The notes: generated by a model from the letters alone, not told the origin. Positions 9,730 to 22,584 are shown, counted from the first letter of the stretch. The stretch: DNA of 64,000 nucleotides from Trichomonas vaginalis G3 (GCF_026262505.1 NC_067204.1:11054522-11118521); one strand, 5' to 3'. Made by a program: numbers and translations.

Positions 9730-11559
9730 CTATTTTTGCCATGTAAACTTGTCACTTTTGTCAGAAGTGAAGTGAACCGAATTTTCATGCACAAAAGGAA
9801 AATCTTGCGTTGGTAGAGGATAAGAAATGTATTTAATGACATCAATAGTTTCTGTATCTGTAATTTGAGTTGAACCTTCAAAATGAACATAAACAGACTC
9901 TTCTCCGAAAAAGTCTTTACATGATTTTCTTAAAATTGTTTCACTTGTAATATATAAATTACTTCTTTTTCGAAATGCATTTTTTGGACCTTGATAAACA
10001 TTAAATCTGCCTTTAATATAAATATTCATTCGATTTGGAATATCGGAAAAAGCAGTGGATGAAATTCTGATTGAAGTTATATTGTTTTGGAATGTAATAC
10101 TTGTTAGAGACTCACAATTTCCAAATGCTTTATCTCCAATATAACTTACATACCCTAGAATTGTTATACTTATTAATGATGTGCATTCATAAAATACTTC
10201 ATTATTAATTTTGGCTATCTTCAAAGGAATTGTAATACTGCTTAAAGACTTGCATGATTTAAATACGCCAACTCCAATTGTGTTTACACTATCTGGAATT
10301 GTAATACTTGTTAACGATTGGCATGAGTAAAATGCATAATTTTGAATAGTTGTTATTCTATCTGAAAATGTAATATTTGTTAATGATATGCAATATTGAA
10401 ATGTATAAGACTTAATTTCATTTATTATTCCGAGAAATGTAATATTTATCAAATTTGAACAAGAAGAAAATGCATAATCTAAAACATCATTTACATTTTG
10501 CGGAATTATTATACTTATTAATGATTTACAAAATTTAAATGCATATGCACCAATAATTTTTGTACTATCTGGAATTTTAATACTTCTTAAAGATGAACAA
10601 TTTTGAAATGTACCGGATTGAATTATTTCTATGTTTCCTGGCATTTTAATACTTGTCAAAGAATCACAATATGAAAATGCATCCTTTCCAATTTCTTTGA
10701 CTTTATCATCAATTTGAATTGACAAAATTTTTGTACAATAAGAAAAGCATTCTTCTGAAATAGTTGTAACATAACTCGCAACAGTATATGCGCCGGAATA
10801 TGCTTCAACAACTTTAATTAATGTTGAATTATCTGTTCTTGTATAAAGAGATTTAGTATCACTTGTAAAATTTGCATTTTCTTGATCAACTGTTATATTT
10901 TCTAAATTTTGACAGCATAAAAATACCGAAGAACCGATATCTGTTACATTTTTTGGAATGAAAATTGAAGTAAGATTTGTGCTTTTAAAGCATTCTTGAT
11001 TTAATTTTTGTAAGCTAGAATTCGATGAAATATTTATTATTGTTAAGCCACTAAAGTAAAACGCCAAGCCAGAAATAAGATATACAGAATCCGGTAAATC
11101 TAATGATGTTAGATTTGGATCGTAAGAAAAGCAAGATATTCCAATTCTTTCAAGATTTGGTGGAAGTATAACTGTTTTCAAGTTTTTGCAGTTTTCAAAG
11201 ACATGCGCATTGATAATCTTAAGCACTTTGCATTCACCGAGATCTGCTTTTTCAAGAGCTGTATTCTTAAAACTATATTCTCCAATTTTTGCAATTTGAC
11301 TATTTTTGTCGAATCTAAGTGATGTTATTGAATCTTTACATTTCTTAAATGCATAATTATCTGGTTTTCCAATTTTTATTTCTGTAACTTGTTGAGGGAT
11401 GAATACTTCTCCCCTAGAATCTGTTGAACATCCAGTGACAACTTGATTGTTATGTTCATATTCTAGATGTACACCACTAATGCCCGAACAAAAATGATAA
11501 TAAAAAAACACGAGGAGATTTCTGTAAAAAAATAAACAGTATCGCACTTTTGTGGACAA
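9730..11559 (-). CDS. BspA-like LRR protein (copy 3)
   Basis: 609 codons, identical to the protein described at 226-2055, with the same TTG-only 5' end. Confidence 0.8.
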   Translation of the reverse strand: MSTKVRYCLFFYRNLLVFFYYHFCSGISGVHLEYEHNNQVVTGCSTDSRGEVFIPQQVTEIKIGKPDNYAFKKCKDSITSLRFDKNSQIAKIGEYSFKNTALEKADLGECKVLKIINAHVFENCKNLKTVILPPNLERIGISCFSYDPNLTSLDLPDSVYLISGLAFYFSGLTIINISSNSSLQKLNQECFKSTNLTSIFIPKNVTDIGSSVFLCCQNLENITVDQENANFTSDTKSLYTRTDNSTLIKVVEAYSGAYTVASYVTTISEECFSYCTKILSIQIDDKVKEIGKDAFSYCDSLTSIKMPGNIEIIQSGTFQNCSSLRSIKIPDSTKIIGAYAFKFCKSLISIIIPQNVNDVLDYAFSSCSNLINITFLGIINEIKSYTFQYCISLTNITFSDRITTIQNYAFYSCQSLTSITIPDSVNTIGVGVFKSCKSLSSITIPLKIAKINNEVFYECTSLISITILGYVSYIGDKAFGNCESLTSITFQNNITSIRISSTAFSDIPNRMNIYIKGRFNVYQGPKNAFRKRSNLYITSETILRKSCKDFFGEESVYVHFEGSTQITDTETIDVIKYISYPLPTQDFPFVHENSVHFTSDKSDKFTWQK

Positions 11560-11703
11560 AATGAAAAACCGATGAATTTTCCCATTTTAATTTGATAATC
11601 ATAATATATAAGTATTTGTAATGCATGTTTTATCTTCTAATTAGTAAAATTACATTGCCCGCCAAAATCAATTTTTTATTGAAAAAAAAGTGGATAATAG
11701 GCA

Positions 11704-11931
11704 TTGACTCCAGCTGCAGCATTGTTTGGATTCATTTCTATCACTAAGGATGAATATCCTAAGTGGCTTCCAGATCTTTTTGAAGAAGCAGAAATTAAAT
11801 ACCACGACAGACATCAGTTCTCCAGCATGTTGGAAGAATCAGTCAAGAACTTCTGGAAGAGACACCTTTACCATGATTTGCCTGAATTAGAACAATACAG
11901 ATTCGCATTCTCTAATTCTTATTTCAGTTAA
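11704..11931 (+). pseudogene. Orphan C-terminal fragment (copy 3)
   Basis: Identical to 2200-2427. Confidence 0.4.
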
Positions 11932-12562
11932 ATATTTTTTATTTTTTATATTTCTATTTTATAATAAAAAAAATCATATTATTTATTTAATTATTTTTGA
12001 TTAACGAATCAAGTTTTCTGACTTCTGCACTTTATCATTCAGCATTTGCTAATATATTCTCTTCAATTGCAAATATTCAACCATTGAATTCAGCAGAATC
12101 TAATATATTAAGGCTGAAACTTAGTAATACATCAGCGTGTTATAGTGTTATTGTCAAAAATTTCATTTTTCTCATTATAACTCTTTGAAGTAAATTAACT
12201 TAAGATATTTCTTCCTGAAGTTGTTCTTACTAAACTACTATGGAAACTCACAGTGTATTACAGTAGATTTTATATAATACACTTTTACAAATCACAAATT
12301 GAGCAAAATATGGGGAGATGTAGGAAAAAAATTGATTTTCTCATTTTTACCGCAGCTATATTTGAAATTATGAATCATTTATCTTCGAAATTGCTTGTGC
12401 AAAGTGTAACGTTTAATTGGAAAATCTTGCGTTGTAATGCATGAAAATTCGGTTCACTTCACTTCTGACACTTTACATATCGGATGTATTATCTAAGAAT
12501 TATATTATAAAATAATAATTTTGTGTTTTATAAGTTTATTTGTATAAATTGATTCAAAAAAA

Positions 12563-13495
12563 ATGGAAAGACAAGAAGTGGATCTGCCAAATGAAAATCA
12601 GATTTATATTACGGCATATCTTGAATATTCTATTGGCAAAAAGACAGCAGACCAAGTTGCAAAAGATTTGCACATAGGTAGAAAAAAATTATTATTAAAA
12701 TGGCAAGAACTTGGTTTAAATCCAAAAAAGCTCGGAAGACCAGAAACTCCTCTTAGAACAGATTTGTTACCAACCATTCACGAAATAAAAGCTAAGTACA
12801 ATCTAGGTTATAAAAAAGTTTTAGAGAGTTACATACATGATGACACAGTTTCATTTCACGATATGCTTAAATTATACGAAAAAGAGAATCTTTTCAAATT
12901 TCGGCGAGATCCAGAAAAAATTGATGAACATCCAAATCAGTATGTTTCCCAATACGTAAATCAGCAATGGCATACTGATTTAAAAAGCTTCAAAGAAGAG
13001 ACAAATGGTACCAAGCATACTTATCATTTAATTGCCTTTATCGATGACAGATCTCGTTTTTGTATTTATTACGAAATTCTTCCCGATAAAACAATGAAAT
13101 CAACTTCAAAAGCTTTACAAAATGCTATCGACTCTATCAAAATTATTCCATACGAACTTTTGACAGATAATGGATGCGAATTTACAGGAAAGGACTTCAA
13201 AAACGTTCTTCAAGTAAATGGCATTCAACACCATCGGACAGAACCTTACACACCACAGTTAAATGGTAAAATAGAACGTTTTTGGCAAACAATCTTTTCG
13301 GCTCGCCCAGATTTTATCGAAATAAGAGAATTTTTACCTCACGCAATAGAAGAATACAACACAGTATGGGTTCATACAGCTCTTAAAGATCTTTTCGGTG
13401 GAAAACCTACTCCAAAATCAATTTGGGACCAGGGTCCTAAATGGACAAAGGACTTAAACCCAAATCCTGAGTTCGAAATACAGCCTCGTAACTAA
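12563..13495 (+). CDS. D,D-35-E integrase/transposase, intact reference copy
   Basis: 310 residues from an ATG just after an A-rich leader. Residues about 15-55 look like a helix-turn-helix (TADQVAKDLHIGRKKLLLKW), the DNA-binding part. The rve catalytic core spans about 120-285. The catalytic triad is visible as D139 (WHTDLKSF), D202 (LLTDNGCEFTG) and E238 (NGKIERFWQT), with exactly 35 residues between the last two. AFIDDRSRF and the C-terminal HTALKDLFGGKPTPKSIW pattern fit IS3/IS481-like transposases and retroviral-type integrases rather than Tc1/mariner. The enzyme would cut and join the element ends in the nucleus. It stands alone, with no polymerase or capsid gene in its unit, so the unit is a plain DNA transposon. 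Superfamily name uncertain. The stop lies in a TAACTAAAAATAAA context typical of trichomonad 3' ends. Confidence 0.88.
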   Translation: MERQEVDLPNENQIYITAYLEYSIGKKTADQVAKDLHIGRKKLLLKWQELGLNPKKLGRPETPLRTDLLPTIHEIKAKYNLGYKKVLESYIHDDTVSFHDMLKLYEKENLFKFRRDPEKIDEHPNQYVSQYVNQQWHTDLKSFKEETNGTKHTYHLIAFIDDRSRFCIYYEILPDKTMKSTSKALQNAIDSIKIIPYELLTDNGCEFTGKDFKNVLQVNGIQHHRTEPYTPQLNGKIERFWQTIFSARPDFIEIREFLPHAIEEYNTVWVHTALKDLFGGKPTPKSIWDQGPKWTKDLNPNPEFEIQPRN

Positions 13496-13976
13496 AAATA
13501 AAGTAAAAATACGAATAAACATTTTATTATAATTTAAATAATTTTTTTATTCATAAAGTAATACGATATATAGCTAAGCTATGTAAGGATATTCTGATGC
13601 TGAGAGTTTAAGAACTTTAAATTACGTATAGAAAAAAAATTCATTTAATATTTTGTAACATTTTTTAAATTGATAGATAGTTAGATTTTGTAGGGGAAGG
13701 TAAGATTCTTTGTGGTAATAATGGTCGTTGAAATTAAAATGAATGTAAGATTTGTGGAGAAATTGTATAAATTTGCATAGTGTTAGATTCAGAATAGGAG
13801 CATATGAGCCAGTGATTGTGTCTAATGTTTTTAAGGTGCTAATTGGAAGTAGAAAAGAAAAAAATTTGTTGCAATAACATCATATTGCAAAAAAGTTTTT
13901 AAAATATGATGTATGAATAAGAGTATGATTGGTATAGATTTGGGTTGTATAAATGTGATTGAACAATTGTTAATGG

Positions 13977-14097
13977 AAAGTTCAAAAACTTGGGTGCAAT
14001 CAGTTCTGATTGCACCCAAGTTTTTGAACTTTGTATAAGGAATTGTTGGCTATGATGTACTGATCATGAATCAGTACATCATAGCCAACAATTCCTT
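13977..14097. repeat. Hairpin pair, unit 3/4 junction (reversed H1 loop)
   Basis: H1 here has loop TT instead of AA, i.e. the hairpin centre is inverted. H2 has loop CATGA. Confidence 0.9.
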
Positions 14098-14355
14098 CCC
14101 AAACAACCCGAAATTTGTCTGATTCCACACTAATTTTATTAATTTATCTAAACTTTTATCCTCGTCTACAATTTAATCATCAATAATTATCTCTTGTTCT
14201 ATTTCACTATTATATATATATATATTTATATGATTTGATTTAAAAAAATAAATAAATTAATAAATCATTTACTCAAATATATCAAAAGTTTTATTTTTAT
14301 ATATAAAGATAACTACTTTTAAAAAAAAATACCCTATATATTTTTGCCATGTAAA

Positions 14356-16185
14356 CTATTTTTGCCATGTAAACTTGTCACTTTTGTCAGAAGTGAAGTG
14401 AACCGAATTTTCATGCACAAAAGGAAAATCTTGCGTTGGTAGAGGATAAGAAATGTATTTAATGACATCAATAGTTTCTGTATCTGTAATTTGAGTTGAA
14501 CCTTCAAAATGAACATAAACAGACTCTTCTCCGAAAAAGTCTTTACATGATTTTCTTAAAATTGTTTCACTTGTAATATATAAATTACTTCTTTTTCGAA
14601 ATGCATTTTTTGGACCTTGATAAACATTAAATCTGCCTTTAATATAAATATTCATTCGATTTGGAATATCGGAAAAAGCAGTGGATGAAATTCTGATTGA
14701 AGTTATATTGTTTTGGAATGTAATACTTGTTAGAGACTCACAATTTCCAAATGCTTTATCTCCAATATAACTTACATACCCTAGAATTGTTATACTTATT
14801 AATGATGTGCATTCATAAAATACTTCATTATTAATTTTGGCTATCTTCAAAGGAATTGTAATACTGCTTAAAGACTTGCATGATTTAAATACGCCAACTC
14901 CAATTGTGTTTACACTATCTGGAATTGTAATACTTGTTAACGATTGGCATGAGTAAAATGCATAATTTTGAATAGTTGTTATTCTATCTGAAAATGTAAT
15001 ATTTGTTAATGATATGCAATATTGAAATGTATAAGACTTAATTTCATTTATTATTCCGAGAAATGTAATATTTATCAAATTTGAACAAGAAGAAAATGCA
15101 TAATCTAAAACATCATTTACATTTTGCGGAATTATTATACTTATTAATGATTTACAAAATTTAAATGCATATGCACCAATAATTTTTGTACTATCTGGAA
15201 TTTTAATACTTCTTAAAGATGAACAATTTTGAAATGTACCGGATTGAATTATTTCTATGTTTCCTGGCATTTTAATACTTGTCAAAGAATCACAATATGA
15301 AAATGCATCCTTTCCAATTTCTTTGACTTTATCATCAATTTGAATTGACAAAATTTTTGTACAATAAGAAAAGCATTCTTCTGAAATAGTTGTAACATAA
15401 CTCGCAACAGTATATGCGCCGGAATATGCTTCAACAACTTTAATTAATGTTGAATTATCTGTTCTTGTATAAAGAGATTTAGTATCACTTGTAAAATTTG
15501 CATTTTCTTGATCAACTGTTATATTTTCTAAATTTTGACAGCATAAAAATACCGAAGAACCGATATCTGTTACATTTTTTGGAATGAAAATTGAAGTAAG
15601 ATTTGTGCTTTTAAAGCATTCTTGATTTAATTTTTGTAAGCTAGAATTCGATGAAATATTTATTATTGTTAAGCCACTAAAGTAAAACGCCAAGCCAGAA
15701 ATAAGATATACAGAATCCGGTAAATCTAATGATGTTAGATTTGGATCGTAAGAAAAGCAAGATATTCCAATTCTTTCAAGATTTGGTGGAAGTATAACTG
15801 TTTTCAAGTTTTTGCAGTTTTCAAAGACATGCGCATTGATAATCTTAAGCACTTTGCATTCACCGAGATCTGCTTTTTCAAGAGCTGTATTCTTAAAACT
15901 ATATTCTCCAATTTTTGCAATTTGACTATTTTTGTCGAATCTAAGTGATGTTATTGAATCTTTACATTTCTTAAATGCATAATTATCTGGTTTTCCAATT
16001 TTTATTTCTGTAACTTGTTGAGGGATGAATACTTCTCCCCTAGAATCTGTTGAACATCCAGTGACAACTTGATTGTTATGTTCATATTCTAGATGTACAC
16101 CACTAATGCCCGAACAAAAATGATAATAAAAAAACACGAGGAGATTTCTGTAAAAAAATAAACAGTATCGCACTTTTGTGGACAA
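14356..16185 (-). CDS. BspA-like LRR protein (copy 4)
   Basis: 609 codons, identical to copies 1-3, with no in-frame ATG. Confidence 0.8.
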   Translation of the reverse strand: MSTKVRYCLFFYRNLLVFFYYHFCSGISGVHLEYEHNNQVVTGCSTDSRGEVFIPQQVTEIKIGKPDNYAFKKCKDSITSLRFDKNSQIAKIGEYSFKNTALEKADLGECKVLKIINAHVFENCKNLKTVILPPNLERIGISCFSYDPNLTSLDLPDSVYLISGLAFYFSGLTIINISSNSSLQKLNQECFKSTNLTSIFIPKNVTDIGSSVFLCCQNLENITVDQENANFTSDTKSLYTRTDNSTLIKVVEAYSGAYTVASYVTTISEECFSYCTKILSIQIDDKVKEIGKDAFSYCDSLTSIKMPGNIEIIQSGTFQNCSSLRSIKIPDSTKIIGAYAFKFCKSLISIIIPQNVNDVLDYAFSSCSNLINITFLGIINEIKSYTFQYCISLTNITFSDRITTIQNYAFYSCQSLTSITIPDSVNTIGVGVFKSCKSLSSITIPLKIAKINNEVFYECTSLISITILGYVSYIGDKAFGNCESLTSITFQNNITSIRISSTAFSDIPNRMNIYIKGRFNVYQGPKNAFRKRSNLYITSETILRKSCKDFFGEESVYVHFEGSTQITDTETIDVIKYISYPLPTQDFPFVHENSVHFTSDKSDKFTWQK

Positions 16186-16329
16186 AATGAAAAACCGATG
16201 AATTTTCCCATTTTAATTTGATAATCATAATATATAAGTATTTGTAATGCATGTTTTATCTTCTAATTAGTAAAATTACATTGCCCGCCAAAATCAATTT
16301 TTTATTGAAAAAAAAGTGGATAATAGGCA

Positions 16330-16557
16330 TTGACTCCAGCTGCAGCATTGTTTGGATTCATTTCTATCACTAAGGATGAATATCCTAAGTGGCTTCCAGA
16401 TCTTTTTGAAGAAGCAGAAATTAAATACCACGACAGACATCAGTTCTCCAGCATGTTGGAAGAATCAGTCAAGAACTTCTGGAAGAGACACCTTTACCAT
16501 GATTTGCCTGAATTAGAACAATACAGATTCGCATTCTCTAATTCTTATTTCAGTTAA
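16330..16557 (+). pseudogene. Orphan C-terminal fragment (copy 4)
   Basis: Identical to 2200-2427. Confidence 0.4.
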
Positions 16558-17104
16558 ATATTTTTTATTTTTTATATTTCTATTTTATAATAAAAAAAAT
16601 CATATTATTTATTTAATTATTTTTGATTAACGAATCAAGTTTTCTGACTTCTGCACTTTATCATTCAGCATTTGCTAATATATTCTCTTCAATTGCAAAT
16701 ATTCAACCATTGAATTCAGCAGAATCTAATATATTAAGGCTGAAACTTAGTAATACATCAGCGTGTTATAGTGTTATTGTCAAAAATTTCATTTTTCTCA
16801 TTATAACTCTTTGAAGTAAATTAACTTAAGATATTTCTTCCTGAAGTTGTTCTTACTAAACTACTATGGAAACTCACAGTGTATTACAGTAGATTTTATA
16901 TAATACACTTTTACAAATCACAAATTGAGCAAAATATGGGGAGATGTAGGAAAAAAATTGATTTTCTCATTTTTACCGCAGCTATATTTGAAATTATGAA
17001 TCATTTATCTTCGAAATTGCTTGTGCAAAGTGTAACGTTTAATTGGAAAATCTTGCGTTGTAATGCATGAAAATTCGGTTCACTTCACTTCTGACACTTT
17101 ACAT

Positions 17105-17714
17105 ACATTGGAATAATTTTGATAGGAGCGATAGCATTTGTTTAAAGCTTTTTGAATTGATTCATTGTTTTATCGGAAGAATTTCGTAATAAAACAAAAA
17201 AACGAGATCTGTCATCGATAAAGGCAATGTAACACACCTGAATAAGTATGCTTGTACGCGATTTTCTCTTCTTTGAAGCTTTTTTAAATCAGTATTTCCA
17301 TGCTGATTTAGCGTATTGGGAAACATACGCTGAATTGATGTTCATTCAATTTTTTCTGGATCTTTCGCCGAAATTTGAAAAGATTGCTCTTTTTCGTATA
17401 ATTTAAGCAATATCGTGAAATGAAACTGTGTCATCAGTGTATGTCTCCTCTAAAACTTTTTTATAACCTAGATTGTACTTAGGCTTTTATTTCGTGAATG
17501 GTTGGTAACAAATCTGTTCTAAGAGGAGTTCTTGGTCTTCCGAGCTTTTTGATTTAAACCAAGTTCATTGCCATTTTAATAATAATTTTTTCTACCATTG
17601 TGCAAATCTTTTGCAAACTGTTGGCTGCTGTCTTTTGCCATTATAGAATATTCAAATATGCGCGTAATATAAATCTGATTTTCATTTGGCAGATCCACTT
17701 CTTGTCTTATCCAT
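17105..17714 (-). pseudogene. Integrase 5' part in the inverted block
   Basis: Reverse-strand match to roughly the first 195 residues of the integrase at 12563, interrupted by many small indels. The rest is absent because the block begins here. Confidence 0.7.
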
Positions 17715-18379
17715 TTGTTTTTGAAATCAATTTATACAAATAAACTTATTAAAAACACAAAATTATTATTTATAATATAATTCTAGATAATACATCCGAT
17801 ATGTAAAGTGTCCAGAAAGTGAAGGTGAACCGATAATTTCATGCATTACAACAAGCAAGATTGTGCCATTAAACGTTACACTTGTGCACAAAGCAAGTTT
17901 CAAAGAATAAATGATTCATAATTTAAAATATAGCTGCGGTTAAAAATGAGAAAAATCAATTTTTTTGCCTACATTCTCCCATATTTTGCTCAATTTGTGA
18001 TTTGTAAAAGGTGTATTTATATAAAATCGATACTGTAATACACTGTGGTGTCCATAAGTAGTGTTAGTAAGAACAACTTTCAGGCAAGAAATATCCTTTA
18101 AGTTAATTTACTTCAAGAGTTATAAATGAGAAAAATGAAATTTTTGACAATGAAAACACTATAAACACGCTGATGTATTACTAAGTTTTCAGCCTTATAT
18201 ATATTAGATTCTGGCGAATTCAATGGTTGAATATATTGCAATTGAAGGAATATATTACAAATTGCCTGAATGATTAAAGTGCAGAAGTCAGAAAACTTGA
18301 TTCGTTAATCAAAAAATAATTAAATAAATAATTATGAGTTTTTTTATTATAAAATAGAAATATAAAAAATAAAAAATAT

Positions 18380-18609
18380 TTAACTGAAATAAGAATTAGA
18401 GAATGCGAATCTGTATTGTTCTAATCAGGCAAATCATGGTAAAGGTGTCTCTTCCAAGTTCTTGACTGATTTCTTCCACATGCGGAGAACTGATGGTCTG
18501 TCGTGGTATTTAATTTCTGCTCTTTCAAAAAGATCTGGAAGCCACTAAGGATTTCATCCTTAGTGATAGACAATGAATCCAAAAACAATGCTGGCAGGCT
18601 TGGAGTCAA
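18380..18609 (-). pseudogene. Orphan fragment in the inverted block
   Basis: Degenerate match to 2200-2427. Still recognisable by SITKDE and WKRHLYHDLP, with several frame changes. Confidence 0.5.
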
Positions 18610-18757
18610 TGCCTATTATCCACTTTTTTTCAAGTAAAAAATTGATTTTGGCGGGCAATGTAATTTTACTAATTAAGAAGATAAAACCATGCATATTACA
18701 AATTACTTATATTATATTATTCAAATTAAAATGGTAAAATTCATCGGTTTTTCATTT

Positions 18758-20646
18758 TGTGCACAAACAGTGCGATACTGTGTTATTTTTTTTACAGAAA
18801 TCTCCTCGTGTTTTTTTATTATCATTTTTTTCGGCATTAGTGGTGTAAACATCTGAATATGACATAACAATCAAGTTGTCCACTGATGTTCAACAGAATT
18901 CTAGGGGAGAAGTATTCATCCTCAAAACAAGTTACAGAAATAAAAATTGGAAAACCAGATAATTATGCATTTTAAAGAAATGGTAAAGATTCAATAAATC
19001 ACTTAAGATTCGACAAAAATAGTCAAATTGCAAAAAATTGGAAGAATATAGTTTTAAGAATACAGCTCTTGAAAAAGGCAGATCTCGTTGAATGCAAGTG
19101 CTTAAGAATTATCAATGCGCATGTCTTTGAAAACTGCAAAAACTTGAAAACAGTATATATCCCCAAATCTTGAAAGAATTGGAATAATCTGCTTTCTTAC
19201 GCATCCAAATCTAACATCATTAGATTTACCGATTCTGTATATCTTAATTTCTGGGCTTGGCGTATTTACTTTAGTGGCTTAACAATAATAAATAATTTCA
19301 TCGAATTCCCTAGCTTACCAAAAATTAAATCAAGAATCTTTGAAAAGCACAAATCTTACTCATAATTTTCATTCCAAAAAAGAACCAGATATCGTTCTTC
19401 GTATTTTTATTGCCTGTCAAAAATTAGAAAATATAAGATTGATTCAAGAAAATGCAATGATTTTACAAGTGATTAAACTTAAATCTTTTTTTCTTTTATT
19501 ACAAGAACAGATAATTCAACATTATTAAAGTTGTTGAAGCTAATTCCGGCGCATAATACTGTTTTGCGAGTTATGTTACAATATTTCAGAAGAAATGCTT
19601 TTCTTATGTATCAAAAATTTTGTCAATTCAAAATTGATACTAAAGTCAAAGAAATTGGAAAGGATGCAATTTTCATATTGTGATTTCTGGTTGACAAGTA
19701 TTAAAATGCCAGGAAACCATAGAAATATTCAATCCGGACATTTCAAAATTGTTCATCTTGTAAGAAAGTATTAAAATTCCAGATAGAACAAAAATATATT
19801 GGTGCATATGCATTTAAATTTTGTACATCTATTAATAAGTATAATAATTCGCCGCAAAATTGTAAATGATGTTTTAGATTTATGCATTTTCTTCTTGTCA
19901 AAATTTGATAAATATTTACATTTCTTCAGAATAATAAATGAAATTAAGTCTTATACATTTCAATATTGGCATATCATTAACAAATATTACATTTTCAGAT
20001 AGAATAACAAACTATTTCAAAATTATGCATTTACTCATGCCAATGCGTTAACAAGTATTTACAATTCCAGTATAGTGTAAACCCAATGGAGTGGCGTATT
20101 TAAATCAATGCAAATCTTTAAGCAGTAATTACAATTGCCTTTGAAGATAGCCAAAATTAATAATGAGAGTATTTTGAATGCACATCATTATATAAGTATA
20201 AACCAATTCTAGGGTATGTAAGTTATATTGGAGATAAAGCATTTGGAAATTGTGAGTCTCTAACAAGTATTCAATTCCAAAACAATATAACTTTCAATCA
20301 GAATTTCATCACTGCTTTTTGCCATATCAAATCGAATGAATATTTATATTAAAGGCAGATTTAATGTTTATCAAGTCCCAAAAATGCCATTTCGAAAAAA
20401 GAATAATTTTATATTATTACAAGTGAAACAATTTTAAGAAAATCATGTTAAAGACTTTTTCGGAGAAGAGTCTGGTTATGTTCTTTTGAAGGTTCCAACT
20501 CAAATTAGCAGATATCAGAAACTATTTGATGTCATGTAAATACAATTTCTTATCCTCTACCAACGCAAGATTTCCTTTTGTCATGAAAAATTCGGTTTCA
20601 CGTCAACTTCGACAAAAGTGAAAAGTTTACATGCGCAAAAACATAG
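18758..20646 (+). pseudogene. BspA-like LRR gene in the inverted block
   Basis: Recognisable along its whole length against 226-2055 but with very many small indels, leaving only short open stretches (for example 19340-19528 and 19799-20002). Confidence 0.75.
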
Positions 20647-20910
20647 TTTATACATTGCAAAAATATATAGGGTATTTTTTTTATAAAAGTAGTCTATCTT
20701 TATATATAAAAATAAAATTTGATATATTTGAGTAAATGATTTATTAATTTATGTATTTTTTAATCAAATCAATATAAATATATATATATATAATAGTGAA
20801 ATAGAAACAAGAGATAATTATTGATGATTACATTGTAGACGAGGATAAAAGTTTAGAATAAAATTAATAAAATTTAGTGTGGAATGCAGACAAAATTTCG
20901 GGTTGTTTGG

Positions 20911-21043
20911 GAAGTGAATTGTGCCTATGATGTAGCTGAATTCATGATTCAGTAGCATCATAGCCAAACAATTCCTTATACCAGAAGTTCAAAAACTTGG
21001 GTGGCAATCAGAATCTGATTGCACCCAAAGTTTTTTGAACTTT
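20911..21043. repeat. Hairpins H2 and H1 in the inverted block
   Basis: Same H2/H1 pair read from the other strand, with extra bases in arms and loops. The junction is of the short form. Confidence 0.75.
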
Positions 21044-21550
21044 CATTAACAATTGTTCAATCTACATTTATACAGACCGCAAATCTGATACCAATCATAC
21101 TTCATTATTCATACATCATATTTTAAAAAACTTTTTTGCAATAGATGTTATCTGCAAACAAATTTTTCTTTTCTACATTCCCAATTAAGCACCTTAAAAA
21201 CATTATGACCACAATCACTGGAGCCCCTCCCAATATGCTGCCTATCTGAATCTAACACTATGGCAAATTTATCAATTCTCCACAAATCTTACATTCATTT
21301 TTAATGTTCAACGACCATTATTACCACAAAGAATCTTACCTTCCCCTACAAAATCTAACTATCTATAATTTAAAAAATGTTACAAAAATATTAAAATGAA
21401 TTTTTTTCTATAACGTAATTTAAAGTTCTTAAAACTCTCAGCATTCAGAATATCCTACATAGTTAGCTTATATATCGTATTACTTTATGAATAAAAAAAT
21501 TATTTAAGATTATAATAAAATGTTTATTCGTATTTTTACTTTATTTTTAG

Positions 21551-22506
21551 TTACGAGGCTGGTGTATTGTTCGCAACTCAGGATTTGGGTTTAAGTCCTT
21601 TGTCCATTTTAGGACCCTGTCCCAAATTGATTTGGATAGGTTTTGCCACCCGAAAAAGATCTATTAAAGAGCTGTATGAACCCAATACTGGTGTGTATTC
21701 TTCTAATTGACGTGAGTAAAAATTCTCTATTGCGATATAAAATCTGGGCGAGCCGAAAAGATTGTTTGCAAAAAACGTTCTATTTTACCATTTAACGTGG
21801 TGTGATAAGGTTCTGTCCGATTGGTGCTTGAATGCCATTTACTTGAAGAACGGCCTTTTTTGAAGTCCTTTCCTGTAAGAATCGCATCCATTATCGTGTC
21901 AAAAGTCTCGTATGGAATAATGTTTGATAGAGTCGATAGCATTTTGTAAAGCTTTTAAAGTTGATTTCATTGTTTAATTATTCGGGAAAAGTAATTTCGT
22001 AATAATTACAAAAACGAGATGCTGTCATCGATTAAGGCATAAAATTGATAAGTATGCTTGGTTACCATTTGTCTCTTCTTTGAAGCTTTTTTAAATCAGT
22101 AATGCAATTGCTGATTTAGCGTATTGGAAACATACTGATTTGGATGTTCATCAATTTTTCTGGATCTGCGCCGAAAATTGAAAAGATTCTCTTTTTCGTA
22201 TTAATTAAGCATATGTGAAATGAAACTGTGTCACATGTATGTAAAATCTTAAACTTTTTTATACCTAGATTGTACTAGCTTTATTTCGTGAATGGTTGGT
22301 AACAAATCTGTTCATAAAGGCGGAGGAGTTTTCTGTCTTCGAGCTTTTTGGATTTAAACCAATTCTCTCCATTTTAATAATAATTTTTTTTACCTAATGT
22401 GCAACATCTTTGCAAACTTGGTCTGCTGTCTTTTGCCATAGAATATTCAGATATGCCGTAATTATAAATCTGATTTCATTTGGCAGATCCCACTTTGTCT
22501 TTTCCA
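21551..22506 (-). pseudogene. Integrase in the inverted block
   Basis: Whole-length match to the integrase at 12563 on the minus strand, with many small indels. The longest open stretch, 21727-21942, covers the second aspartate to the glutamate region. Confidence 0.72.
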
Positions 22507-22584
22507 TTTTTTTGAATGCAATTTATAAAAATAAACTTATAACACACAAAATTATTATTTTATTAATATAATTTAGATAATACA

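Larger units (their letters stand above)
9506..14131. mobile_element. Array unit 3 (reference copy)
   Basis: Full unit of 4626 bp in which both the BspA-like frame and the integrase frame are open throughout. Best reference copy. Confidence 0.78.
14132..17104. mobile_element. Array unit 4, left part only
   Basis: Matches the other units from its start to the outer end of the right inverted repeat of the BspA module (TTTACAT), then stops abruptly where the inverted block begins. Its integrase is absent. Confidence 0.75.
17105..22584 (-). mobile_element. Inverted, indel-rich copy of the unit
   Basis: About 1.2 units in reverse orientation. In window order it reads back from the middle of an integrase to its start, through the spacer, the orphan fragment, the BspA gene (now plus strand), the leader and the H2/H1 hairpins, then a whole integrase, ending just upstream of it. 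Small insertions and deletions occur every few tens of bases, in sharp contrast to the near-identical forward units. The segment begins abruptly and ends at a 25-N gap. This looks like unpolished long-read sequence, although a decayed inverted copy is possible. Confidence 0.75.
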
